From Novosphingobium sp. (lineage in GTDB: Bacteria > Pseudomonadota > Alphaproteobacteria > Sphingomonadales > Sphingomonadaceae), in contig JADJYM010000015.1 of assembly GCA_016719755.1 (NCBI GenBank), forward strand, positions 62,001 to 126,000: DNA of 64,000 nt, in the 5' to 3' direction. The position numbers and the translations under genes are program-made. Below the pieces are notes generated by a model, which had not been told where the DNA came from, made no database searches, and saw nothing but the letters and a program-made list of their open reading frames with translations. Shown here piece after piece: positions 16,374 through 24,481 of this stretch (positions within the stretch are counted from its first letter, which is position 1; every line of letters starts with the position of its first letter).

Positions 16374-18331
16374 GCCAAAGCGAAATGCCGCCGCCCGACG
16401 AACTGGCCATCGCGCCCGCGCTGGCCGGGGAAGAGCACTTCCGCCTGGTCAGCGGCTTTGCCGACCTGTTCAGCGCGATCGTGCTGGGGATCGGCCTGTC
16501 CGCGCTTTCCGGCCTGCTGGTCGGGATCGGCGGCGGGCTGGGCGGGCTGGGCGTGGCCGGGGTGGCCTGGGTTCTGGCAGTCCCGCTGGTGCGCCAGCGC
16601 CGGTTTGCCGCCTGCGCGATCGTGCTGGCAGTGGGCTTTGCCGCCGGCCTGCTGGCCGCAGCCGTGCAGCTGGCCGGGGTCGCCGGATCGCTGCTGGTCG
16701 CCGCCGCCTGCTGGGGGATGTGGCACGTTTACCGCATCCCGATTTCCGCCGCGCTGGCCTTCGTCATTCCGGTAACGGTGCTGGGCGGGCTGAGCGGGTT
16801 CTATGACCTGATCGGCGTGGCCGGGGTGGGGAAATCGGCCCCGGCGCTGGCGACCGTGCTGGGGTTGCTGCTGTTCGCCATCGCCATGGCCTGGGATCTG
16901 TCGGACGCCAAGCGGCGCACCCGGCGCAGCGATGTTGCGTTCTGGCTTCACCTCGCCGCCGCGCCGCTGGTGGTCCACGGCGTCTTCGCGCTGGCGGGAA
17001 TTACGCCCGGCAAGGCCGACGAGGCACAGCTGGTTCCGGTCCTCGCGCTGTTCGGGGCGCTCGCGCTGGTCGCGCTGCTGGTCGACCGCCGCCCGATCCT
17101 CGTTTCCAGCCTGTCCTACCTGATCTACGCCATGGCGACCCAGGTGGAGCGCGACAACGTGCTGGGCGGCGCTGCCGCCATCGCGCTGGTGCTGGGGCTG
17201 GGCATTCTGGCGCTGGCGGTGGGCTGGAACCTTTTGCGCCAGGGACTGCTGATGCTGGTGCCCGGGCGGATGTCAGAGCGCCTCGCGCAGCCGCAGCCCA
17301 TTGGCCAGCCGGTGCCCGAACCCGCCCACGCCGAGGCAGAGACCGAACCGCTGCGGCTGGTGTTCGGCTTCAACGACATTTTCGTCAGTCTGGGCCTGAT
17401 CGCGCTGGTGCTGGGCGCGGTCCTGCTGTCCGCGACCATGGCCGATCTGCCCGCGATCGAGCGTGGCTCCACCCGCCCGGCGCTCGACTGGCGCTGGCTG
17501 GTGCCGCCGCTGCTGGCGATCTGGGGCGCGGCGGAATTCTTCGTGCGCCACCGCCGCATGGCGCTGCCCGCGATCGTGCTGGGGCTGGCCTTCATGCTGC
17601 TGTCGTGGGCCGGGGGCGTGCTGTTTGTCGAGCGGGTCTGGCTGCCGCTGCACGGACTGGACAGCATTGCCCAGCTCGCCTCGGGCGGGCGCGGCGCGAT
17701 TCCCGAGATGTTCTACGAGCTTCAGCGCAGCGGGGCCTGGGCGATGGCCGGGTTTGTCCTCGTCGCCAACCTGCTGTTCGGCCTGCGCCACCGCGTGCCG
17801 CTCAGCGCCGCATTGGCACTGAGCGGGGCGATCTTTCCGCTGCTGTCCGATGCCGCGCTGCTGCGGCAGGACCCGGCCTGGGCAGAGGCGCACGTGCTGC
17901 TGCCCGACATCAAGGCGCGGCTCGCGCTGCTGGGTGTGCTCGCCTTTGGCGCGGCGCTGGCCTGCGACCTCAGCGACCGGGCGCGGACGACCCTGCGCGG
18001 CGATACCGCGTTCTGGCTCCACCTGCTGGCCAGTGCGCTGCTGCTGCCGGTGGCATTCTCGACCACGGCGGACTGGCCCTTGCCAGAGCTGGCCGGGGCG
18101 CTGCTGCTCTACGCGGGCGTGCTGTTTGGCGCCGTGCTGCTGGATCGCCGGGCGCCGCTGCTGGTCGGCCTGCCGTTCATGGTGGCAGCGCTCGGCAAGG
18201 TCGGGCTGGGGGGTAGCCTGGGCCTGCTTGCGGTCTGCGCGGTGCTGACGGCTTGCGGACTCTACTGGGAAAAGCTCCGCGCGCTGCTGCTGATGGACAA
18301 GGGCGCGGCGCAGGCCAAGGTTCAGGTCTGA
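16370..18331 (+). CDS. Large multi-pass membrane protein with internal duplication
   Basis: A 653-residue, very hydrophobic protein with roughly 18-20 membrane segments. Two halves resemble each other: FRLVSGFADLFSAIVLG (about residue 24) recurs as LRLVFGFNDIFVSLGLIALV (about 327), and WDLSDAKRRTRRSDVAFWLH (about 174) recurs as CDLSDRARTTLRGDTAFWLH (about 532). I recognise no named family and infer no activity. It starts at GTG 16370, overlapping the stop of the ICMT-like gene, so the two are probably co-translated and may act together. Confidence 0.7.
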   Translation: MSQSEMPPPDELAIAPALAGEEHFRLVSGFADLFSAIVLGIGLSALSGLLVGIGGGLGGLGVAGVAWVLAVPLVRQRRFAACAIVLAVGFAAGLLAAAVQLAGVAGSLLVAAACWGMWHVYRIPISAALAFVIPVTVLGGLSGFYDLIGVAGVGKSAPALATVLGLLLFAIAMAWDLSDAKRRTRRSDVAFWLHLAAAPLVVHGVFALAGITPGKADEAQLVPVLALFGALALVALLVDRRPILVSSLSYLIYAMATQVERDNVLGGAAAIALVLGLGILALAVGWNLLRQGLLMLVPGRMSERLAQPQPIGQPVPEPAHAEAETEPLRLVFGFNDIFVSLGLIALVLGAVLLSATMADLPAIERGSTRPALDWRWLVPPLLAIWGAAEFFVRHRRMALPAIVLGLAFMLLSWAGGVLFVERVWLPLHGLDSIAQLASGGRGAIPEMFYELQRSGAWAMAGFVLVANLLFGLRHRVPLSAALALSGAIFPLLSDAALLRQDPAWAEAHVLLPDIKARLALLGVLAFGAALACDLSDRARTTLRGDTAFWLHLLASALLLPVAFSTTADWPLPELAGALLLYAGVLFGAVLLDRRAPLLVGLPFMVAALGKVGLGGSLGLLAVCAVLTACGLYWEKLRALLLMDKGAAQAKVQV

Positions 18332-18367
18332 GACCTGACTGGCCCGGGACGGCGCCAGGTCCGAAAG

Positions 18368-18670
18368 CTAGAGCGTCTGCCCTTCGCCGGCCTCGAACAC
18401 GGTGATCGCGCGACCCGTAAGGCCCAGCGCGGCGCGTTCCTCGGCCCAGACGGCCATGTGCGGGGCCTTCATGTGCGCGCCCAGTTGCGCGCGGCCTTCC
18501 CACACTTCGCTGACCCGGATCAGGCCGGGATCGAGCACGTCCTCGGCAAAGTTGTATTCGATGCAGCCCGCTTCCGCGCGGGTCGCTTCCATCACCTTGC
18601 GCATCGCGCCGCGCGCTTCGTCCATGTGCTCGGGAGGGAACCGGAACTGGCCAACCACGACAACCGCCAT
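18368..18670 (-). CDS. ABM-family (YgiN-like) quinol monooxygenase
   Basis: A 100-residue ferredoxin-like-fold protein of the antibiotic biosynthesis monooxygenase family. Hallmarks are VVGQFRFPPEHMDEARGAM, the EAGCIEYNFAEDVLDPG stretch and SEVWEGRAQLGAHMKAPHM. Small dimeric members oxidise quinols or act on reactive metabolites without a cofactor. Its ATG overlaps the gshA stop (TGATG), so it is translated with glutathione synthesis, consistent with a redox or detoxification role. Confidence 0.8.
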   Translation of the reverse strand: MAVVVVGQFRFPPEHMDEARGAMRKVMEATRAEAGCIEYNFAEDVLDPGLIRVSEVWEGRAQLGAHMKAPHMAVWAEERAALGLTGRAITVFEAGEGQTL

Positions 18671-20040
18671 CACATTTCCTCTTCGTAGACGCGGGAAAGG
18701 TCGCCGCCCCATTCGCCGTTGAACTTGTCCAGCAGGCGCTGCGCGGGAACCTTGCCGCTCGCCACGATCTCGTCAAGCGGGGCGAGGAAGCCGCTTTCGT
18801 TGTCGCCCGCGCCGTTCAGCCGGGCCCGGGCGTTGAGGCCGGAGCGGGCGATCGCCAGCACTTCGGCGGCAATGTCGCGCAGGGTGCCGCCGCCCGGCAG
18901 GGGCGCATCCAGACCCAGTTTCGGCACCGCGCTGCGCAGTGCCTCGCGGCCGGCCATGTCCCAGTCCTTGACCAGATCCCACGCCGCATCGAGCGCGCCC
19001 TGGTCATAGAGCAGGCCCACCCACAGCGCGGGGAGCGCGCAGATCCGGTTCCACGGCCCGCCATCGGCGCCGCGCATTTCAAGGAAGCTTTTCAGCCGCA
19101 CTTCGGGGAAGGCGGTGGACATGTGATCCTGCCAGTCCGTCTCCGTGGGAAATTCCCCCGGCAGGGCGGGCAGCTGGCCCTTCAGGAAATCGCGGAACGA
19201 CTGGCCCGCCGCATCGATGTATTTGCCATCGCGGAACACGAAGTACATCGGCACGTCGAGCATGTATTCGACATAGCGGTCATAGCCGAACCCGTCCTCG
19301 AACACGAACGGCAGCATCCCGGTGCGCGCCGGGTCAGTATCTGACCAGATGTGGCTGCGGCATGACAGGAAGCCGTTGGGCTTGCCTTCGGTAAACGGCG
19401 AATTGGCGAACAGCGCGGTTGCCAGCGGCTGGAGCGCAAGGGAGGTGCGGAACTTCTGCACCATGTCCGCCTCGCTGCCATAATCGAGGTTGACCTGGAT
19501 GGTGCAGGTGCGCAGCATCATGTCGAGCCCCATCGTGCCAACGCGCGGCATATGGCGCAGCATGATCGCATAGCGGCCCTTGGGCATGATCGGCAGATCT
19601 TCGCGGCGCTTGTCGGGCCACATGCCCAGGCCAAGGAAGCCCTTGCCGGTGCGCGCGCCGATGGCCTTCACCTGATCGAGATGGCGCGAGGTTTCGGCGC
19701 AGGTCTGGTGCAGGTTGTCCAGCGGCGCGCCGGACAGTTCCAGCTGCCCGGCCGGTTCCAGGCTGACCGCGCCATCCGAGCCCGACAGGGCAATCACGTG
19801 CCCGCCTTCCTCTACCTCGCTCCAGCCGAAGTCCTTCAGCGCCATCAGCAGGTCGCGGATGCCGCCGGGTTCGTCATAGGAGGGCGCGTGATGGTCGGCG
19901 CGGTCGAACACCAGCTTTTCGTGCTCCGTGCCGATCCGCCAGCGCTCGCGCGGCTTTTCTCCGGCGATCATCGGGGCGACCAGCTGGTCGCGGCTTTCGA
20001 TCACGGGATCGTTGCGATCTGAAACCTGTCGGGTGCTCAT
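18670..20040 (-). CDS. gshA: Glutamate-cysteine ligase, plant/alphaproteobacterial type
   Basis: A 456-residue enzyme that makes gamma-glutamylcysteine, the first step of glutathione synthesis. RWRIGTEHEKLVFD, GAVSLEPAGQLELSGAPL, WPDKRREDLPIMPKGRYAIM and TCTIQVNLDYGSE are the conserved ATP/Glu/Mg-binding parts of the class II (plant-like) enzymes, distinct from the E. coli class. ATG at 20040 gives the usual length; the frame extends upstream but only through a palindromic repeat. The small ABM monooxygenase is coupled downstream. Confidence 0.95.
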   Translation of the reverse strand: MSTRQVSDRNDPVIESRDQLVAPMIAGEKPRERWRIGTEHEKLVFDRADHHAPSYDEPGGIRDLLMALKDFGWSEVEEGGHVIALSGSDGAVSLEPAGQLELSGAPLDNLHQTCAETSRHLDQVKAIGARTGKGFLGLGMWPDKRREDLPIMPKGRYAIMLRHMPRVGTMGLDMMLRTCTIQVNLDYGSEADMVQKFRTSLALQPLATALFANSPFTEGKPNGFLSCRSHIWSDTDPARTGMLPFVFEDGFGYDRYVEYMLDVPMYFVFRDGKYIDAAGQSFRDFLKGQLPALPGEFPTETDWQDHMSTAFPEVRLKSFLEMRGADGGPWNRICALPALWVGLLYDQGALDAAWDLVKDWDMAGREALRSAVPKLGLDAPLPGGGTLRDIAAEVLAIARSGLNARARLNGAGDNESGFLAPLDEIVASGKVPAQRLLDKFNGEWGGDLSRVYEEEM

Positions 20041-20183
20041 GGCGCGGGAGTTAGTGCCTTGAAAGCAACTGCGCCAGCAAATTTGTATGGCTCGGGCAGC
20101 GTCCAGCGCCGCGATGCGTTTCGCGGAAACGCCATTCCCCGGCGGGGAGGAGGCCGCATACCCACGTCGGACACCCCCACCCA

Positions 20184-20205
20184 CCCTCCCCCTCAAGGGG
20201 GAGGG
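20184..20205. repeat. CCCTCCCCCTCAAGGGGGAGGG hairpin repeat
   Basis: A perfect 9-bp stem (20184-20192 with 20197-20205) closed by TCAA, preceded by CACCCCCACCCA. Similar elements occur at 23145-23173 and, on the other strand, at 58347-58376. It separates rsmE from gshA, both read leftward, and could also work as a transcription stop. Confidence 0.6.
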
Positions 20206-20231
20206 CTTTATGGGTAGCGCAGCCTTGCCAC

Positions 20232-20975
20232 CTACCAGTCGCCGCAGGTGCCCATCCACAGCGCAGTTGCGGCCAATGCCGCGGTTTCGCCGCGCAATAT
20301 GCGGGGGCCAAGCGTGATCGCGCGCGCCTGCGCAAGGGCGCGGATCGCGGCGCGTTCAGCCTCGTCGAAGCCGCCTTCGGGGCCGGTCAGCAGGGCGGCG
20401 GCCCCGCGATTTGCGGCAAATTGCTGCGCAGCATTCTCGCCGCCGTTCTCGTCCGCGAAGAACAGGGTGCGCGCACCATCCCAGCCTTTCAGCAGGGCAT
20501 CGAGCTTCACCGGCTCGGCCAGTTGCGGCAGGGCGGTGCGGGCGCATTGCTCCGCCGCCTCGACCAGCACCGCGCGGGCGCGTTCCAGATTGAGTTTGTC
20601 GGCCACGCAGCGCCGGGTCAGCACCGGCTGGATGCGGCGGACGCCCAGCTCGCACGCCTTTTCAAGGATCAGGTCAAACCGGTCCTTCTTGAGCAGCGCG
20701 GCGCAGAGCGTGAAATCGGGCGCCTCCTCGCGCGGGCGCAGCTGCGTGTCCAGTTCGACCAGCACTTCGCGCTTGCCCGCCTCGATCACCCGGGCGGCCC
20801 ATTCGCCGGTCTGATCATCGCACAGCACCACCGCGTCGCCAGTGGCTGCGCGCATCACGCGCGCCAGGTAATGCGCCTGCCCGCCTTCGATCGAAAGCCG
20901 CGCGCCGTGGGCAAGCGGTCCGGGAACGAACAGGCGCGGCGCGCTCTTCGGGGGCCAGGCGGGGGTTGCGGGCAT
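20232..20975 (-). CDS. rsmE: 16S rRNA (uracil-1498-N3) methyltransferase
   Basis: A 247-residue SPOUT-class enzyme. The N-terminal PUA-like part has RLFVPGPL and GQAHYLARVMR. The C-terminal knot contains LLTGPEGGFDEAE and LGPRILRGETAALAA, the SAM-binding signature of RsmE. It methylates U1498 in the decoding region of 16S rRNA. The ATG at 20975 begins the conserved region; an upstream in-frame ATG adds 14 basic residues without similarity. It lies upstream of gshA on the same strand and is divergent from ubiA. Confidence 0.94.
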   Translation of the reverse strand: MPATPAWPPKSAPRLFVPGPLAHGARLSIEGGQAHYLARVMRAATGDAVVLCDDQTGEWAARVIEAGKREVLVELDTQLRPREEAPDFTLCAALLKKDRFDLILEKACELGVRRIQPVLTRRCVADKLNLERARAVLVEAAEQCARTALPQLAEPVKLDALLKGWDGARTLFFADENGGENAAQQFAANRGAAALLTGPEGGFDEAERAAIRALAQARAITLGPRILRGETAALAATALWMGTCGDW

Positions 20976-21023
20976 GGCAGCACCCCTAGCGGGTTTGGCG
21001 CGGCGGCGGAAGAACAAGCGGGG

Positions 21024-21042
21024 CCCCGGATCAGGCCCGGGG
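21024..21042. repeat. CCCCGG...CCGGGG palindrome
   Basis: A 6-bp stem (21024-21029 with 21037-21042) in the 248-base region between divergent rsmE and ubiA. The surrounding bases hold no recognised gene; a 35-40-codon frame ending at 21223 abuts ubiA but lacks a ribosome-binding site. Confidence 0.35.
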
Positions 21043-21223
21043 TGATTCCTCCGCTGCCTGGCGCTGTCCTACTGGCCGCAATTGTGGCAAGGTCGCGCCC
21101 ATGATCGTTCTCTCCATGCCCGCTGACCATGACCGCGCGACAAGCCTGCCAGCCGCGCTGGTCTTGGTGCACAGAACTCTGTCCAATGTGTCCACCCATT
21201 CAGCCCGCGCGGGAGTTTCCTGA

Positions 21224-22132
21224 ATGTCCGCTCCCTCCGCCGTGGTCCCGGATTCGCAGCACAAGGGCCTTGTTGCCATGCTCCCGCCGCGCCTGCGCGA
21301 CTTTGCCCAGCTCGCCCGGCTCGACCGGCCGATCGGCTGGTGGCTGCTGTTCTGGCCCTGCGCCTGGGGCGTGCTGCTGGCAGGCGGGCAGGGGGAGTGG
21401 GCGCTGCTCGGCTGGCTGCTGCTGGGTTCGATCGCGATGCGCGGGGCGGGCTGCGTCTACAACGATATCGTCGATGCCGACATCGACGCGCAGGTCGCCC
21501 GCACCGCCAGCCGCCCGGTGGCGAGCGGGCGGGTGGGCCGGCGCGCGGCCTGGGCATGGGTGGCGGTGCTGTGCCTGATCGGGCTGGTGGTGCTGCTGCA
21601 ACTGCGCTGGCAGGCGCAAGCGGTGGCGCTGGGCAGTCTCGCGCTGGTCGCGGCCTATCCCTTCATGAAGCGCTTCACGCCGTTCCCGCAGGCCTGGCTG
21701 GGGCTGGTCTTCACCTGGGGCGCGCCGGTCGGCTGGATCGCGCTGACGGGTGAGCGGCTTGAAGTGATGGCGCTGCTCTATGCCGGGGCCTGGGCCTGGT
21801 GCGTGGGATACGACACGATCTATGCCTGCCAGGACCGCGAGGACGATGCGCTGGTCGGCGTCGGTTCCTCCGCACTGACGCTGGGGCGCCACGTGCGCGC
21901 CGGGGTGGCGGTGTTCTATGCCCTGGCAATTGCGGCCTGGGGCGGGGCGGTGTGGCTGCTGCGGCCGGACTGGCTGGCGCTGCTGGCTCTGCTGCCCGCC
22001 GCGCTGCACCTGGGCTGGCAGGCGCTGACCTTGCGGGCGGACGATGGCGACAATGTGCTCGCCCGGTTCCGCTCCAACCGCACGGCCGGGCTGCTGGTGG
22101 CGCTGGCCTGCTGGGTGGTGGGCAATGCGTAG
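21224..22132 (+). CDS. ubiA: 4-hydroxybenzoate polyprenyltransferase
   Basis: A 302-residue inner-membrane prenyltransferase of ubiquinone synthesis, with about eight membrane helices. Both Asp-rich motifs are clear: NDIVDADID (about residues 80-88) and DTIYACQDREDD (about 201-212). LARLDRPIGWWLLFWPCAWG at the N-terminus is typical of UbiA. The chain length of the prenyl donor cannot be read from the sequence. Its stop overlaps the ATG of the following lipoprotein by eight bases. Confidence 0.95.
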   Translation: MSAPSAVVPDSQHKGLVAMLPPRLRDFAQLARLDRPIGWWLLFWPCAWGVLLAGGQGEWALLGWLLLGSIAMRGAGCVYNDIVDADIDAQVARTASRPVASGRVGRRAAWAWVAVLCLIGLVVLLQLRWQAQAVALGSLALVAAYPFMKRFTPFPQAWLGLVFTWGAPVGWIALTGERLEVMALLYAGAWAWCVGYDTIYACQDREDDALVGVGSSALTLGRHVRAGVAVFYALAIAAWGGAVWLLRPDWLALLALLPAALHLGWQALTLRADDGDNVLARFRSNRTAGLLVALACWVVGNA

Positions 22133-22514
22133 CGCCGCGCTCCTCGTGCTGGTGGCGCTGGCGGCATGCAAGCCGGCAGAGCAGCCCGCCGCGCCCGCGA
22201 GTCCGGTGATGACGGTGAGCGCGATGCCGCCAAGAATGCAGGCGCTGGGTACCGAGCCGTTCTGGTCGGTCGAGATCGCGCCAGACGGGCTGCGCTATTC
22301 GGACCCGGAAAACATTGAAGGCACCGCCATTGCCGCAACGGCGGTTCCGGACGGAGCCGGCGGGCGCTGGACCGGCACCTTGCGCGGCCAGCCGCTGACG
22401 CTGCTGGTCTTGCCCGGCGCCTGCAGCGACGGGATGTCGGACACGGTCTATCCCTTCAAGGCGACGCTTGAGCGGGGCGGGCAGACCCTCAGCGGCTGCG
22501 CGCGGGCGCGCTGA
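22125..22514 (+). CDS. COG3650-type small lipoprotein
   Basis: A 129-residue protein with signal LLVLVALAAC (lipidated Cys about 14). The conserved segment ALGTEPFWSVEIAPDGLRYSDPE, followed later by CSDGMSDTVYPF, matches the COG3650 family of small predicted periplasmic or membrane-associated proteins; its function is not established. Two cysteines in the mature part could form a disulfide. It overlaps ubiA by eight bases and is three bases ahead of the SRAP gene. Confidence 0.72.
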   Translation: MRSAALLVLVALAACKPAEQPAAPASPVMTVSAMPPRMQALGTEPFWSVEIAPDGLRYSDPENIEGTAIAATAVPDGAGGRWTGTLRGQPLTLLVLPGACSDGMSDTVYPFKATLERGGQTLSGCARAR

Positions 22515-22517
22515 CCG

Positions 22518-23177
22518 ATGTGCAACCTCTACCGCATGACCAAGGGCACGGCCGAGGTTGCGAAGATGTTCGAAGTGGTGGCGGACCTTGCCGCGAACTA
22601 CGCGCAGGAGGTCTATCCAGGCTACCCCGGGCTGGTAATTGCCGAAGGCCGCGCGCGGGCGATGCACTGGGGCTTTCCGCTGGTGCTGAAAGGCAGGCAG
22701 GGCCAGCCGCTGAAGCCCAAGCCGGTCACCAACGCGCGCGAGGACAAGCTGCTCACCCCGTTCTGGCGCGACAGCTTCGCGCAGCGCCGATGCCTTGTCC
22801 CCGTCAGCCAGTGGGCCGAGGCGGAAGGCGCGAAAGGACACATGACCCGCACCTGGTATGGCTTGCCGGGCGAGGAGGTTTTCGCGGTGGCGGGGCTGTG
22901 GCGCGCCAGCGCGGAATGGGGCGACGTCTACACCCTGGTGATGGTCGACGGCCACCCGCAGATGGCCGAGGTGCATGACCGGATGCCGCTGATCCTGTCC
23001 CGCGCGGCGCAGCGGGTCTGGCTGGATGGCAGTCCCAGCGATGCGCTGGCCCTGTGCCGGACTTGGGAAGACGCAATCGCGGTTGAGCGGACGGGCGAAC
23101 GCTGGGCAGGGGGAGGCGGCTCGGTGCGAGCGTCCAGTCACCTCCACCCAACCCTTCCCCTTCAGGAGGAGGGCTAG
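22518..23177 (+). CDS. SRAP-family DNA-protein crosslink sensor (YedK/HMCES-like)
   Basis: A 219-residue protein beginning MCNLYRMT, whose Cys2 is the residue that becomes the N-terminus and bonds covalently to abasic sites in single-stranded DNA. NAREDKL and the histidine-containing VHDRMPLIL are also conserved. Family members shield abasic sites from strand breakage. The start MCNLY replaces the commoner MCGRY/F. The last dozen residues (LHPTLPLQEEG) are encoded by a dispersed repeat (23145-23173) and are probably not part of the fold. Confidence 0.88.
   Translation: MCNLYRMTKGTAEVAKMFEVVADLAANYAQEVYPGYPGLVIAEGRARAMHWGFPLVLKGRQGQPLKPKPVTNAREDKLLTPFWRDSFAQRRCLVPVSQWAEAEGAKGHMTRTWYGLPGEEVFAVAGLWRASAEWGDVYTLVMVDGHPQMAEVHDRMPLILSRAAQRVWLDGSPSDALALCRTWEDAIAVERTGERWAGGGGSVRASSHLHPTLPLQEEG
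23145..23173. repeat. CACCCAACCCTTCCCCTTCAGG repeat inside the SRAP 3' end
   Basis: An imperfect version of the hairpin repeat seen at 20184-20205, here read through by the SRAP frame, which ends at a TAG just after it. The stem pairs CCCTTCCCC with GGAGGAGGG imperfectly. Confidence 0.5.
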
Positions 23178-24004
23178 GCAGTGCCGAACAGCTCTGCGTG
23201 GCGGGCCTCGATCGCGGGCCACAGGGTCGCCGCCTCCGGCACGTCAAGCGCGAAGCGAGCGCGCAGCAGGTCGACCAGTTCCTCGGCGCAAGTCAGTTCG
23301 CGCTCGCTCGAGCCATCCGGCCCGGTCTCGGTCAGCACCTTGCCGCGCAGCATCAGGTGGCCTTCCGCCAGCCTCTGCTGCACCACCAGGTTCTGCACGA
23401 AGATCGATTCGGGATCGCCCGCCTGCCAGGCGCAGAGCCGGGCCAGCAGCGCCTCGTCAGCGGGTTCGGCATGGAAATCGTAGGACAGCGGCATCGGCCC
23501 GCTCATAATCGCGAACTGCCAGAGCCCGTCCGCGGTGCGCTGCACCCGCCCGGCCATTGGCGCCTGCTGCCAGTCGTGTTCCTCCAGCGGGACTGGCTCC
23601 AGCTGGGTCGATCCGAAGCCGACATCGGCAAGGTAGTCGCGGCGCTCGGCACTGACTTTCAGGCACAGGTGCGAACCCATCGCCTCCTCGCCGCGAACGG
23701 CGCGCATCACCCCGCCGCTGAGGCGCGTGACCGCAAAGCCCAGCGCGGCCAGCGCCCGGGCGAACAGGCCGTTCTGTTCGTAACACCAGCCCCCGCGCCG
23801 CGCGCCGACCAGCTTGGCGAAAGCGGCGCGGCCATCGGTGGAAAGCGGGCGGCCCAGCTGGACGTCAAGGTTCTCGAACGGGATCGCCAGCACGTGGGCG
23901 CGGTGCAGCGCGGTCAGGGTCGCCAGGCTGGCATCGCGCGCACCGGCATGGCCGATGCGCTGGAAATAGGCCTCAAGCTCCGCCGGGGTCAGGGGTTCAA
24001 TCAT
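23174..24004 (-). CDS. nat: Arylamine N-acetyltransferase
   Basis: A 276-residue cytoplasmic enzyme with the Cys-His-Asp triad of the NAT family: Cys74 in GGWCYEQNGLF, His112 in GSHLCL and Asp127 in LADVGFG. IPFENLDVQLGRPL near residues 41-54 is also diagnostic. NATs transfer acetyl from acetyl-CoA to aromatic amines and hydrazines, and so can inactivate aromatic drugs. It overlaps the upstream VOC gene by eight bases, so both are one translational unit, probably driven by the SoxR-box promoter at 24427-24457. Confidence 0.93.
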   Translation of the reverse strand: MIEPLTPAELEAYFQRIGHAGARDASLATLTALHRAHVLAIPFENLDVQLGRPLSTDGRAAFAKLVGARRGGWCYEQNGLFARALAALGFAVTRLSGGVMRAVRGEEAMGSHLCLKVSAERRDYLADVGFGSTQLEPVPLEEHDWQQAPMAGRVQRTADGLWQFAIMSGPMPLSYDFHAEPADEALLARLCAWQAGDPESIFVQNLVVQQRLAEGHLMLRGKVLTETGPDGSSERELTCAEELVDLLRARFALDVPEAATLWPAIEARHAELFGTA

Positions 24005-24371
24005 AACTCGCCACCTCGAATTCGATGCCGTCCCAGTCGAAGAAGTAGAAACGGCGCCCGGGTTCGTAGTCGGCGTGGTTGAACGGCACCAACCCCGCTT
24101 CGACGACCAGCCGTTCGGCATCGACCAGATCATCCACCACCAGACCGATGTGGTTGAGCGGAACGCCCTTGGCAAACGGGAGCGGCGGCAGATCCTCGCG
24201 GGTGTAGATCGCCAGGTAGTCGCGGTCATTCCCGACATGGATGGTCGACCCGCCAAGCTGCGATGGTCCGCGCCAGCGCTCCTGCCAGCCGCAGAGCTTC
24301 TGGAGCAAGGCAGAGGTCCGCTCGGGATCGCTGACAGTGATATTGGCGTGTTCAAGGTAGCCGGTTGGCAT
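23997..24371 (-). CDS. VOC-superfamily (glyoxalase/bleomycin-resistance fold) protein
   Basis: A 124-residue protein with two beta-alpha-beta-beta-beta units. The first unit begins YLEHANITVSDPERTSALLQ (metal-ligand type His8) and the second GVPLNHIGLVVDDLVDAERL, ending with FFDWDGIEFEVASYD, where a Glu ligand is expected. Members bind or modify small reactive metabolites and antibiotics. GAGG eight bases upstream supports ATG at 24371. It is the first gene of a two-gene operon with nat, divergent from soxR. The substrate is unknown. Confidence 0.85.
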   Translation of the reverse strand: MPTGYLEHANITVSDPERTSALLQKLCGWQERWRGPSQLGGSTIHVGNDRDYLAIYTREDLPPLPFAKGVPLNHIGLVVDDLVDAERLVVEAGLVPFNHADYEPGRRFYFFDWDGIEFEVASYD

Positions 24372-24426
24372 AAGAAATTCCTCGAGTTCAGTGTTTTACC
24401 GCGCAAACGAATCAAATCGCTTTATC

Positions 24427-24457
24427 ATCATGCAACCTCAAGTTAACTTGAGATCAA
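24427..24457 (-). promoter_or_regulatory. SoxR box in a 19-bp-spacer promoter for VOC-nat
   Basis: The palindrome CCTCAAGTTAACTTGAGA (24436-24453) matches the known SoxR operator CCTCAAGTTAACTTGAGG at 17 of 18 positions. On the minus strand a -35-like TTGATC (24452-24457) and a -10-like CATGAT (24427-24432) are separated by exactly 19 bases (24433-24451). That is the over-long spacing known for SoxR-activated promoters. It points toward the VOC-nat operon. No equally good promoter toward soxR is visible. Confidence 0.85.
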
Positions 24458-24481
24458 GTATTATCGCGCAAGGATCCCGCG

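Noticed and set aside
21101-21223. A 40-codon frame ending directly before the ubiA ATG (TGA-ATG junction), possibly a leader peptide.
   Set aside because: No ribosome-binding site, no hairpin switch and no recognisable peptide pattern; it shares the ubiA frame, so it may be chance.
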